Shown piece by piece: positions 34,036 through 42,215 of a stretch of 64,000 bases of DNA. A program made the position numbers and the translations under genes. The first letter of the stretch is position 1; every line of letters starts with the position of its first letter. Source of the DNA: Prosthecobacter sp. SYSU 5D2 (GTDB lineage Bacteria > Verrucomicrobiota > Verrucomicrobiia > Verrucomicrobiales > Verrucomicrobiaceae); NCBI RefSeq assembly GCF_039655865.1, contig NZ_JBBYXL010000004.1:186001-250000 (forward strand), written 5' to 3'. A model generated the notes under the pieces. It saw only the letters and a list, made by a program, of their open reading frames with translations. It did not search any database and was not told the origin of the DNA.

Positions 34036-36030
34036 ATGAACCCGGATGTGCTTCAGTTTCAGTGCAGCGCGTGTCAAAGCGTGCTCACCGTGCCATCCCA
34101 TATGGCAGGGGTGACCGGCCCGTGTCCGATCTGTGGCCAGATGGTCACATCACCAAATGCTTCAACGTCTGCTCCCGCGTCCTTTTTTGGCAACCCGGCG
34201 CCACAGCCGCAGCCTCCGGCACAACCCGCTCCGCCTGCGCAACCACCCGCTGGGCCCGCTGGCTTTCCTCAAGGGCCGGTGATGCCGATGCCCCATTCCA
34301 TTTCCCAGCATCTCAGTCCGGGCGGAAATCCTCAGGCCCCCCAAGGTGGAGCGTTTTTGGGAGGCCTGCCACCCTCGGCTTCCAGCCCTCCATCTCAGGC
34401 CACCCCTCCACCAGCTCCCTGGCAGCAGCCCGGCCTGGGACAAACTCTGCTGGGTGGGAGCCCTCAGCAGCCAGCCTTTCCTCAATCTCCCGCCAGCACC
34501 CAACCGCAGGGACTGCCACCACGCAGAGCGGAAGGTCAGCCCCCCCTCTCAGTTCCTCCACAGCAACCCGCCACGCCTTGGGGCAGCAATCCAGACAGGC
34601 AGGGTGCCATGCCTGCCGCTACCCCAAATACAGGCTCCGCCTTCCTTCCCCAACCGCGCGTAGCAGGTACGGGTGCCCCCGCTCATAGCAGCCTCATCCC
34701 CGGCTCACCGACATTACCCCTCTTCGGGAACCAAGCCGGTGCACCGTCCTCACCTTCGTCACTGCTTTCCCGCGAAATCCCCGCAGCAGCGCCAGTACAA
34801 TCGCCCGAGGCACCCAGTGAGTTGTCGCCTGCGGCCCCACGGCCCATGCGGCCCATCAAAAAACCTAACCGCAGTTCTAACATTTTCATGTTTGCCCTGG
34901 CGGTGATTTTTCTGGCAGGTTTTCTGGCCGCTGCCGGCTGGATGTTCCGGGAGCCTCTCATGGAAGTGGTGAACCGCTACATGCCACCCGATGACGATGC
35001 GGCGATGACCGAACTGCCGGAAGGTGCCATCACGCCAGATTCCCTGCCTGCGCAGTTCACGGAACCAAACGTGACGGAAACGAAGCCCAAAGCCGTTTTT
35101 GACCCGGAAGAGACGGCCCCTCCTCGTGCTATCGTGCCGACTCCTGAAGACATGGCCGCCCTGCAATCTGTCCCCACGCCTGAGACTCCCGCAGGCGGTC
35201 TCATGGAGGTCCCCTCCAAACCGATGGCGCATGGTCTTCAAAACGACACCTCACCCGACACTACCAGCAGCGTCGTCATGCCCGCCGCCAGCGAAGTCAA
35301 AATTGAGGTTTCGGAAGAAGGCAGGCCCGCAGCCGATGCCCTCCTCAAGTTCCTCAATGCCAAAGACCTTCAAGAGCGCCTGAAATACACCCTTGCCGCA
35401 AGCTCCATGAAACCGCTGATGGAGCGGTATTATCAGACGCAGGCGGATGGCCCCATCCGCATTGATGCCGCCGGACTGGTGCGCCTGGACCCCAAGCCCC
35501 AAATGGGCGGCGGTGCCCATGCCGTGTTTGGTGTGGAAAGCCGCGCCTGGGAATATCCCGTCCCGGTAATGCTGGAGGAAGGCCGCGACGGCTGGCAGGT
35601 GGACTGGCTGTCTTTTGTGGAATTCAAAGACCGCATTCTGGAGAAGTTCTTTGAAGAATACCAGGAAGGTGCCGCCCGTTTTCACGTCGGCATCACCCGC
35701 ATGCATTACTTCGAGGGCAAAGTCCCCAATTCGGATAACAAAGACGCTTTCCGCATCGGTCCAGCCCCGCCAAACCCCTTCCTCACCACCGTGTTTGTGG
35801 AAAAGGATTCCCAGGTGGGCCGCGATCTCAAGGAGCGCATCCCTTGGGGTGCCCAGGTCTGGGCCATCGTGGAGCTGGAGTGGGTCAAGCTGGGTTCTCA
35901 GCAGTGGGTGCAGCTCGTCGGCGTGCCCCAGCTTAACTGGTATTCCGTTCCACCTGAACCCAAGGGAAAATCCGGCAAATCCAGTGATCTGCCCAACGAG
36001 ATTCAGCGCGCCGTGCCAGTGGGACGGTAA
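34036..36030 (+). CDS. Zinc-ribbon, proline-rich single-pass membrane protein of unknown function
   Basis: 664 residues. Order: a zinc ribbon (Cys10, Cys13, Cys30, Cys33 in QCSACQ and GPCPICGQM); a Pro/Gln/Ser-rich disordered stretch (about 45-270); one membrane helix (about 281-301, IFMFALAVIFLAGFLAAAGW); an acidic Thr/Pro/Glu-rich linker; and a folded C-terminal domain (about 425-645) with no recognised family. That domain, RPAADALLKFLNAKDLQERL onward, may be NTF2-like in character; this is a guess. The zinc ribbon would face the cytoplasm and the C-domain the periplasm. Zinc-ribbon plus low-complexity membrane proteins are common in PVC genomes. It converges on the ThiF-type gene with a 6-base gap. 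Confidence 0.7.
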   Translation: MNPDVLQFQCSACQSVLTVPSHMAGVTGPCPICGQMVTSPNASTSAPASFFGNPAPQPQPPAQPAPPAQPPAGPAGFPQGPVMPMPHSISQHLSPGGNPQAPQGGAFLGGLPPSASSPPSQATPPPAPWQQPGLGQTLLGGSPQQPAFPQSPASTQPQGLPPRRAEGQPPLSVPPQQPATPWGSNPDRQGAMPAATPNTGSAFLPQPRVAGTGAPAHSSLIPGSPTLPLFGNQAGAPSSPSSLLSREIPAAAPVQSPEAPSELSPAAPRPMRPIKKPNRSSNIFMFALAVIFLAGFLAAAGWMFREPLMEVVNRYMPPDDDAAMTELPEGAITPDSLPAQFTEPNVTETKPKAVFDPEETAPPRAIVPTPEDMAALQSVPTPETPAGGLMEVPSKPMAHGLQNDTSPDTTSSVVMPAASEVKIEVSEEGRPAADALLKFLNAKDLQERLKYTLAASSMKPLMERYYQTQADGPIRIDAAGLVRLDPKPQMGGGAHAVFGVESRAWEYPVPVMLEEGRDGWQVDWLSFVEFKDRILEKFFEEYQEGAARFHVGITRMHYFEGKVPNSDNKDAFRIGPAPPNPFLTTVFVEKDSQVGRDLKERIPWGAQVWAIVELEWVKLGSQQWVQLVGVPQLNWYSVPPEPKGKSGKSSDLPNEIQRAVPVGR

Positions 36031-36036
36031 AGCCGC

Positions 36037-36792
36037 TCACCTTGCCGTTCCGCAAACATCGCACCCGTTTCGTTTCGGCAGCTTCACCCGGCGGAACTGC
36101 ATCGTGCCCAGGTCCATGCACAGCATCTCACCCGCCAGCGGTTTGCCGATGCCGGTGATGAGCTTGACCACCTCCATCGCCCCCAGGCAGGCGGCCGTGC
36201 CGGAGACTGCGCCAAAAACCGGAAACTGCCGTGTCCACGTTGGCGGCACCTCCGGCACATAACACGCCAGGCAGCCGGTCTGTCCTGGAATAAACGTGGT
36301 CACAGTCGCCTCCAGGGTGTGCATGGCACATTCCACCATGGGTTTTCCCGCCCGCATTGCCGCCGCATTCAGCGCCAGTCTTTCTTGAAACAAAGGCGCC
36401 GCATCCACCACATAGTCCGCCTGCGCCACCAGGGCTGCCGCATTGTCCTCGTTCACATTCTCAGCCACACCAACCACCTCGCAGTCGGGGTTCAGCTCCC
36501 TCAATCGTTTCACGATGTTTTCCATGCGCGGCTGTCCGACATGGGCGCGGGTTTGCAAAAGCTGGCGGTTTAGATCCGGCAGTTTCAGGTTGCCTCCATG
36601 CGCCAGGACCAGCCTGCCCACCCCCGCAGCCGCCAGTTCCATGGCCACCAGCCCTCCAAGCCCGCCCACGCGGGAAACCAGCACGCTGGCACCTTTCAGC
36701 TTCCGCTGCCCATCTTCCCCCACGCCCGGAACCCACATCTGCCATTGGTAGAGGGAGCGGTCGGCATCGGTGAGTTCGGGCAGGTCAGGCAT
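36037..36792 (-). CDS. ThiF/MoeB/HesA-family adenylyltransferase (E1-like)
   Basis: 251 residues. E1-like enzymes adenylate the C-terminus of ubiquitin-like sulfur carriers such as MoaD or ThiS. Seen: nucleotide loop VSRVGGLGGLVAMELAAAGV, DLNRQLLQTRAHVGQPRMEN, DYVVDAAPLFQERLALNAAA, and two zinc-binding pairs, GCLACY and CDVC. Length suits MoeB/HesA. No moaD, thiS or related gene is adjacent, so the partner is unknown. It could serve molybdopterin or thiamine synthesis. Confidence 0.9.
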   Translation of the reverse strand: MPDLPELTDADRSLYQWQMWVPGVGEDGQRKLKGASVLVSRVGGLGGLVAMELAAAGVGRLVLAHGGNLKLPDLNRQLLQTRAHVGQPRMENIVKRLRELNPDCEVVGVAENVNEDNAAALVAQADYVVDAAPLFQERLALNAAAMRAGKPMVECAMHTLEATVTTFIPGQTGCLACYVPEVPPTWTRQFPVFGAVSGTAACLGAMEVVKLITGIGKPLAGEMLCMDLGTMQFRRVKLPKRNGCDVCGTAR

Positions 36793-36907
36793 GCGCGGAG
36801 CCTAAACCGGGAGCAGCCTGCGCTTCAATCGTCAATCTGTCCGGTTTTTGCTGGCCCTGCGGGTTGCAGTCTCTACACTCGCACCGATTTTCCTGCCCAT
36901 CCTGACC

Positions 36908-38587
36908 ATGAAACAGTACGCCCTTGGCATTGACTATGGCACCAACTCCTGCCGCTCCCTTCTCATTGACCTTGAAAACGGAGCCGAGGTCGGTTCCTCC
37001 GTCTTCAACTACCCCTCCGGTGAAATGGGCGTGCTGCTGGATCCCAAGAACCCCCACGTCGCCCGGCAAAATCCCCAGGACTATCTGGACGGCATGGTGG
37101 CCATCACCCGGGGTGCTCTGGAGCAGGCCGCTGAGAAAATCCCGGGCTTTGATCCCGCCCAGGTCGTCGGCATCGGCATGGACACCACCGGCAGCACCCC
37201 CATCCCGGTCAACAGCGATGGCACTCCGCTCGGCCTTCTCCCAGAGTTTAAAAACAACCTCAATGCCATGGTCTGGCTCTGGAAAGACCACACCGGTTAT
37301 GCCGAGGCTGCTGAGATCACCGCCCTGGCTCAGGAAATGCGTCCCAACATCATCGCCAAGTGCGGGGGCATTTATTCCAGCGAATGGTTCTGGAGCAAAA
37401 TCCTCCGGCTCCGCCGCACCGACCCCGCCGTCTTCGAAGCTGCGTATAGCTTCGTCGAGCATTGCGACTGGCTGCCTGCCGTGCTCGCGGGCGATACCAA
37501 TCCGCATACCCTGAAGCGCAGCATCTGCGCCGCCGGTCACAAGGCCATGTTCAGCGCCGAATGGGGCGGCCTGCCCGACCAGGAATTTCTTGGCAAACTC
37601 GATCCCGCCCTCGCTGATCTGCGTGACCGCCTTTACGACGAAGCCCACACCTCCGATGTCAAAGCCGGCACCCTCTGCGTCGAATGGGCCGCCAAGCTCG
37701 GCCTGCCGGAAGGCATCGCCATTTCCGTCGGTGCGTTCGATGCCCACATGGGTGCAGTCGGTGCCGGCATCAAAGAAGGCACGCTGGTGAAAATCCTCGG
37801 CACCAGCACCTGCGACCTCATGATCACCCCCGCCGACCAGCCCCTGGCGGACATCCCCGGTGTCTGCGGCATCGTCAATGGCTCTGTGCTCCCTGGTTAT
37901 TACGGTATCGAAGCCGGCCAGAGCGCTGTCGGGGACCTTTTCCTCTGGCTCGTCAAAAATCTCGTTCCCGAAAGCTACGGCAGCAGCATTGGCGACAAGT
38001 TTAACGCCATGGAAAAAGCCATGTCCGCGCAGAAGCCCGGTGCCTCCGGTCTGCTCGCCCTGGACTGGAACAATGGCAACCGCACCGTCCTGGTGGACGT
38101 CCGTCTGACAGGCCTCTTGTTAGGCCAGACCCTCCACACCGAGGCCCATGAAATCTACCGCGCCTACATCGAGGCCACCGCCTTCGGCGCCCTTACGATC
38201 ATCAAGCGCGTGGAAGAATACGGCGTGGAGATCCGCGAGATCATCAACACCGGCGGCCTCTCCATCAAAAACGCCACCCTCATGCAATGTTATGCCGACA
38301 TCATCGGCAAGCCTATGAAGGTCAGCCAGAGCGAGCAGACCTGCGCCCTGGGTGCCGCCATTTTCGGCGCGGCCGCCGCCGGCATCGCGGATATCGGCAC
38401 CCTCCAGGCCAAAGTCACCGCCACCCGCGAAAAAGTCTATTTTCCCATCCCGGAAAACCAGGCCGTTTATGCCGAATTGTATGCACTTTATCACACCCTG
38501 CATGATGCCTTTGGCACCGCTCAATGGCAGGGCAACCTGGCTCACGTCATGAAAAAGCTCCTGGAGATCCGCTCCCGTCAAGGTTGA
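36908..38587 (+). CDS. araB: Ribulokinase (FGGY family)
   Basis: About 559 residues, matching ribulokinase (about 560). Phosphorylates L-ribulose (and sometimes other ketopentoses) with ATP. Motifs: GIDYGTNSCRSLLIDLENG at the start, GIGMDTTGSTPIPV, WKDHT, SVGAFDAHMGAVGAG, ILGTSTCDLMI, and GIEAGQSAVGDLFLWLV near the C-terminal half. The araA and araD partners are not in the window. The frame is open 60 bases upstream; 36908 gives the correct N-terminus. No Shine-Dalgarno. Substrate assignment within the FGGY family is good but not absolute. Confidence 0.9.
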   Translation: MKQYALGIDYGTNSCRSLLIDLENGAEVGSSVFNYPSGEMGVLLDPKNPHVARQNPQDYLDGMVAITRGALEQAAEKIPGFDPAQVVGIGMDTTGSTPIPVNSDGTPLGLLPEFKNNLNAMVWLWKDHTGYAEAAEITALAQEMRPNIIAKCGGIYSSEWFWSKILRLRRTDPAVFEAAYSFVEHCDWLPAVLAGDTNPHTLKRSICAAGHKAMFSAEWGGLPDQEFLGKLDPALADLRDRLYDEAHTSDVKAGTLCVEWAAKLGLPEGIAISVGAFDAHMGAVGAGIKEGTLVKILGTSTCDLMITPADQPLADIPGVCGIVNGSVLPGYYGIEAGQSAVGDLFLWLVKNLVPESYGSSIGDKFNAMEKAMSAQKPGASGLLALDWNNGNRTVLVDVRLTGLLLGQTLHTEAHEIYRAYIEATAFGALTIIKRVEEYGVEIREIINTGGLSIKNATLMQCYADIIGKPMKVSQSEQTCALGAAIFGAAAAGIADIGTLQAKVTATREKVYFPIPENQAVYAELYALYHTLHDAFGTAQWQGNLAHVMKKLLEIRSRQG

Positions 38588-38707
38588 TTCGCCTTGTCTG
38601 TGACTGGTAATTCACATTTTTCGAAAGACACCTTTTTTTCAAACGGGGGTCCGCCCCCTCACAGACGGGGTTTGACAGTACGATTCAAACGCTGACAATC
38701 CACACCA

Positions 38708-39373
38708 ATGGAGGAAACGCCAGACATCCCCGAAGACGCAAAAAAAGACAAGGGCTTGTGGGAAAAAACCCGCAAGAGCCTGATCGAACGCCTGAACAAC
38801 TGGGAGGACCAGCGCACCTGGAATGAATTTTACCAGACTTACTGGCGGCTCATTTACAGCGTCGCAACCAAAGCTGGTCTGACCCGCGAAGAAGCCTTTG
38901 ACGTCATCCAGGAGACAATCATCGCCATCGCCCGCCAGGTGCAGAAAGGCCAGTATGATCCCCGCGCCGGATCATTCAAAGCGTGGCTCCTGCAAATGAC
39001 TCGCTGGCGCGTCCTGGATGTCTTCCGCGCCCGCAAGCGCCAGCCCTCCCTCGCCGACCAGGGAAATTCCGACAGCGAGGAGACCAGCAACCTCGCCCTG
39101 GACCGCCTCTCCAATGACAAGGACAACCTCCTGGAAAACATCTGGGACAAAGAGTGGCGGGACAACATCACCGCCGCCGCCCTGGAGCGCGTGAAGGCCA
39201 AAGTCTCCCCACGCCAGTTCCAGATCTTCGACTGCTATGTCATGAAAGGCTGGGGCGTCAAAAAAACCAGCGAAGCCCTCGGCATCAATGCCGCCCAGGT
39301 TTACCTGGCCAAGCACCGCGTCGGTGCCCTGGTCAAAAAAGAAGTGCAGGCCTTGGAGCACACCATGCTCTGA
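38708..39373 (+). CDS. ECF-type RNA polymerase sigma factor
   Basis: 221 residues. Sigma region 2: WNEFYQTYWRLIYSVATKAG...EEAFDVIQETIIAIARQV and WLLQMTRWRVLDVFRARKRQ; sigma region 4: VSPRQFQIFDCYVMKGWGVK...TSEALGINAAQVYLAKHRVG. An acidic N-terminus of about 20 residues precedes it. It resembles ECF families expanded in Planctomycetes and Verrucomicrobia. No anti-sigma factor with a zinc or membrane domain follows; the next gene encodes a DUF4112 protein. A weak TTGACA lies at 38672-38677 but with no good -10 at a usable distance from the ATG. Confidence 0.9.
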   Translation: MEETPDIPEDAKKDKGLWEKTRKSLIERLNNWEDQRTWNEFYQTYWRLIYSVATKAGLTREEAFDVIQETIIAIARQVQKGQYDPRAGSFKAWLLQMTRWRVLDVFRARKRQPSLADQGNSDSEETSNLALDRLSNDKDNLLENIWDKEWRDNITAAALERVKAKVSPRQFQIFDCYVMKGWGVKKTSEALGINAAQVYLAKHRVGALVKKEVQALEHTML

Positions 39374-39420
39374 AATTCCATGCCCGTGGCCTCCCGGGCA
39401 GCCACGAATACAGGTGCAGA

Positions 39421-39447
39421 GTGAGGCGCAGACCATCTGCATCTCAC
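39421..39447. other. Nested hairpin between the sigma-factor and DUF4112 genes
   Basis: GTGAG (39421-39425) pairs with CTCAC (39443-39447), and inside it GCAGA (39428-39432) pairs with TCTGC (39436-39440), separated by a 2x2 internal loop. It has no T-run. It may be the sigma-factor transcript's 3' end or a leader for the next gene. Confidence 0.4.
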
Positions 39448-39484
39448 GCCTACCGGGGAAAGGAATCCAAAGAATTTTTTTCCC

Positions 39485-39500
39485 AAAAATCTTTTTACCC
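39485..39500 (-). repeat. Copy of dispersed GGGTAAAAAGATT word
   Basis: On the minus strand this reads GGGTAAAAAGATTTTT. Related copies lie at 53299-53310, 56905-56919 and, inverted, 56948-56961. It ends 9 bases before the DUF4112 start. Confidence 0.45.
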
Positions 39501-39509
39501 TTTCTGTCC

Positions 39510-40046
39510 ATGCCTCCCGCTGACCGCATCCACATTGATGAAGTCCTGCCCCCCGGAACCCCTGGCAGCCAGGCTGGAAAACTCGCCCAGGAGTCTGAAC
39601 TCGCCCGCTTCCTGGCTAAATGGCTTGACAACTGGCTGCGAATTCCCGGCACCAATTTCAAGATCGGCCTGGACCCCATCCTCGCCCTCTTCCCTGGTGT
39701 CGGCAGCACTGTCGCCTCCGGCGGCGGCCTCATCATCCTGGTGGAGGCAGTCCGCTCAGGCGTCAGCCTCCCTGTGCTCATCCGCATGGGCGGCAATATG
39801 CTGGTCAATACCTTCTTCGATTACATCCCCCTAGGCGGTCCGGTGGTCAGTGCCTTCTTCAAGTCCAACATGCGGAACCTCCGCCTCCTCCAGTCCTGGC
39901 AGGCAGGCCATCAGCAGGCCGTCCGTAAAAGCACCTTCCGCGTCTTCATCTTCGTCGGTCTCCTTGTCGTGTTTCTCATCGCCATGCTCATTGGCCTATT
40001 TACCTTCTACGTGTGGCTTCTGCGCGAGACTGGATTGGTTGAGTGA
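39510..40046 (+). CDS. DUF4112 membrane protein
   Basis: About 178 residues. The pattern LAKWLDNWLRIPGTNFKIGL...DPILALFPGVG and YIPLGGPVVSAFFKSNMRN is characteristic of DUF4112. Membrane segments appear at about 65-110 and at the C-terminus (FIFVGLLVVFLIAMLIGLFT). Function unknown. The frame is open upstream into the sigma-factor gene, but 39510 fits the family start. A short hairpin follows the stop. Confidence 0.88.
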   Translation: MPPADRIHIDEVLPPGTPGSQAGKLAQESELARFLAKWLDNWLRIPGTNFKIGLDPILALFPGVGSTVASGGGLIILVEAVRSGVSLPVLIRMGGNMLVNTFFDYIPLGGPVVSAFFKSNMRNLRLLQSWQAGHQQAVRKSTFRVFIFVGLLVVFLIAMLIGLFTFYVWLLRETGLVE

Positions 40047-40064
40047 GCCTGTTTTTAAACAGGC
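40047..40064 (+). terminator. Short hairpin after the DUF4112 gene
   Basis: GCCTGTTT (40047-40054) pairs perfectly with AAACAGGC (40057-40064), starting directly after the stop codon. Only a weak T tail (GGCTTTCC) follows. Confidence 0.45.
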
Positions 40065-40101
40065 GGCTTTCCCCATGCGATTAAAGTGATATCAGGTGCT
40101 C

Positions 40102-40510
40102 ATGGCCAGACCGGCATATCGCGCTGCCCCAGGGAACGATGTCATCCTCATCTTTCTGACCTTGCTCACCTTGGCTGGAATGGTGGCCATGGTGCCGGTG
40201 CTAGGCCCTGGCCCCCAGAAAGGGTGGCATACGGTTATCTATTTTAGCCCATGCGTGGTCACAATCACCATCGGATATCTCATCATCACCCGGCGTCATC
40301 GGCGGCCGCTGGTCCATCCATGGGGATGCTGATACAGGCTGCCGCTTTCTGACCCCGGCAACCCGGATGGAACTGGCCCATTCCCCCAAAGGCGAATCCT
40401 GGTGCCTAGGCGGCGGCTGGGTCTGCTGCATCTTCCGGGACACCCTCAAGGATGATGACTTACTCCGGTTTTATGACCGCGCGGAACAGTTATTGAAGGA
40501 GCCGCGATAA
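40102..40510 (+). pseudogene. Small membrane protein gene, probably frameshifted
   Basis: From ATG 40102 a frame encodes a two-helix protein (VILIFLTLLTLAGMVAMVPV; VIYFSPCVVTITIGYLIIT) and stops at 40332 after VHPWGC. In the next frame a protein-like stretch, CRFLTPATRMELAHSPKGES...WCLGGGWVCCIFRDTLKDDD, runs to a TAA at 40510. Removing one G from the GGGG at 40322-40325 would join them into one protein of about 135 residues with two membrane helices and a soluble C-terminus. It could be a real frameshift, a sequencing error, or two small genes (the second from ATG 40367, 47 residues). It stops 4 bases before the convergent FAD dehydrogenase. Confidence 0.5.
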
Positions 40511-40514
40511 ACTA

Positions 40515-42116
40515 TCACCGCGCCCTTAAAATCGCCTCCGCCACCCGCATGCCGTCAGCCGCAGCAGAGATGATGCCTCCGGCATAACCGGCCCCTTCAC
40601 CGGCCGGATAAAAATTCTTCAACGAGACACATTCATAGCTCACCGGATCCCGCGGAATCCGCACTGGTGCCGAGCTGCGTGTCTCTGCTGCCGTCAGCAC
40701 GGCATCTTCCAGGTCGAAACCCGGCATGCCTTTGTTGATGCGCGGGATGGCTTCCTTTAGCGTCGCGATCACACCTTCGGGCAGCACTTCACGCAGGTCG
40801 CTCCAGACCACCCCGGGTTCATAGGAAGGCTTCACCGTCCCTTGGCTGGTGGAGGCACGTCCGGCCATGAAATCCCCCAAAAGCTGCGCCGGGGCATGGT
40901 AATTGCTGCCGCCCACCTCATAGGCCCGCCGCTCGATCTGCCTTTGAAACTCGATGCCCGCCAGCGGATGTGCCTGGCCATAATCCTGCGGCCCCACCTC
41001 CACCATGAAGCCCGCATTCGCGTTCGCCTCGGCCCGCGCATAGCTGCTCATTCCATTGGTCACCACCATGCCTGGCTCAGATGTGGCCGCCACCACCAGC
41101 CCCCCCGGGCACATGCAAAAGCTATACGCGCTGCGCTCAGTCTCACAATGCGCCACAAATTTATACGGAGCCGAGCCTAGGCGCTCATGCCCGGCCCATT
41201 TGCCAAACAGCATCTTGTCCACCAGCCGCTGCGGATGCTCGATGCGCACGCCCACAGAGAAGGGCTTCGGATCAAAAGGAATGCCCCGCTCATGAAGCAT
41301 GGCAAAGGTGTCCCGGCTGCTGTGCCCGACAGCAAAGACAATGGGACTGCCCTCGATCACCGCCCCGTCCGCCAGCACCACCGCACGCATCACCCCTTTT
41401 TCGATCACCACATCCTTCACCCGGCAGCCAAAGCGCACTTCGCCCCCCAGGGAAATGATTTCCTCCCGCACATGCCGCACCACTTTAATAAGCCGGTCCG
41501 TGCCAATGTGTGGCCGCGCCTTCACCAGGATGTCCTCCGGCGCACCTGCCGCCACCATTTCCTTCAGCAGCCACGGGATGCGGTGCTCCCGGTCGCGAAT
41601 TTGGGTATATAGTTTGCCATCGGAAAAGGTGCCTGCCCCCCCTTCCCCATACTGCACATTGGATTCCGGATTAAAATCCCAGCCGCGCCGCCAAAAACCC
41701 GTCACATCCCGCGCCCTGTCCCCTGCCGCCTTGCCACGCTCCAGCAGGATCGGTTTCAGCCCCGCCCGTGCCAGCAACAGCCCCGCAAAAAGCCCGCAAG
41801 GCCCCGTCCCCACAATCACCGGCCTGCCTTGCTTCGCGGCCCCTTGACCGCCTTGACCCACCTTGACCTCCAAATAAGTCTCATCCGGTGCCACAACCAC
41901 CTTGGTATCCGCCTTGAGCGCCTTCAGCACCCGCGCCTCATCCGCCACCTCCACCAGCAGCGTATAGCTGAAGTTCACATGGCCGCGCCGCGCATCAATG
42001 GCACGCTGCTTGAGGGTAAAAGTGGCATCCTTCACCCCGAGGCGTTTCAACAAGGCCGCACGCAGGTCGGCATCGGTATGGTCCACAGGGAGATTGAGTT
42101 GAGAAACTTGCAGCAT
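40515..42116 (-). CDS. FAD-dependent dehydrogenase (COG2509 type)
   Basis: About 533 residues. An N-terminal domain of about 100 residues precedes the FAD-binding fold (PVIVGTGPCGLFAGLLLARA, GLKPILLERG). Further family features: VQYGEGGAGTFSDGKLYTQI, FSVGVRIEHPQ, CMCPGGLVVAATSEPG and, near the end, NFYPAGEGAGYAGGIISAAA. This matches a widespread family of uncharacterised, predicted NAD(P)/FAD-dependent oxidoreductases. The frame is open far upstream, but MLQVSQLNLPVD is the natural start. It diverges from the ABC exporter with 99 bases between starts. Confidence 0.92.
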   Translation of the reverse strand: MLQVSQLNLPVDHTDADLRAALLKRLGVKDATFTLKQRAIDARRGHVNFSYTLLVEVADEARVLKALKADTKVVVAPDETYLEVKVGQGGQGAAKQGRPVIVGTGPCGLFAGLLLARAGLKPILLERGKAAGDRARDVTGFWRRGWDFNPESNVQYGEGGAGTFSDGKLYTQIRDREHRIPWLLKEMVAAGAPEDILVKARPHIGTDRLIKVVRHVREEIISLGGEVRFGCRVKDVVIEKGVMRAVVLADGAVIEGSPIVFAVGHSSRDTFAMLHERGIPFDPKPFSVGVRIEHPQRLVDKMLFGKWAGHERLGSAPYKFVAHCETERSAYSFCMCPGGLVVAATSEPGMVVTNGMSSYARAEANANAGFMVEVGPQDYGQAHPLAGIEFQRQIERRAYEVGGSNYHAPAQLLGDFMAGRASTSQGTVKPSYEPGVVWSDLREVLPEGVIATLKEAIPRINKGMPGFDLEDAVLTAAETRSSAPVRIPRDPVSYECVSLKNFYPAGEGAGYAGGIISAAADGMRVAEAILRAR

Positions 42117-42215
42117 GGGAGGCGGGAATGTCGTTCGTTCATACTCGCCTAGGTTGCAACCAGTTGACTGCCGCCTTGCCATCCTTGCGCATCCTGCCAA
42201 AGTCCCCTTCCCCGA

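Noticed and set aside
34062-34688. 208-codon frame inside the zinc-ribbon protein gene
   Set aside because: Alternative frame of a proline-rich region; Arg/Ser-rich with no support.
38672-38700. TTGACA with a following GACAAT as promoter of the sigma-factor gene
   Set aside because: The -10 would lie only 8 bases from the start codon and matches poorly, so a leaderless transcript would be required.
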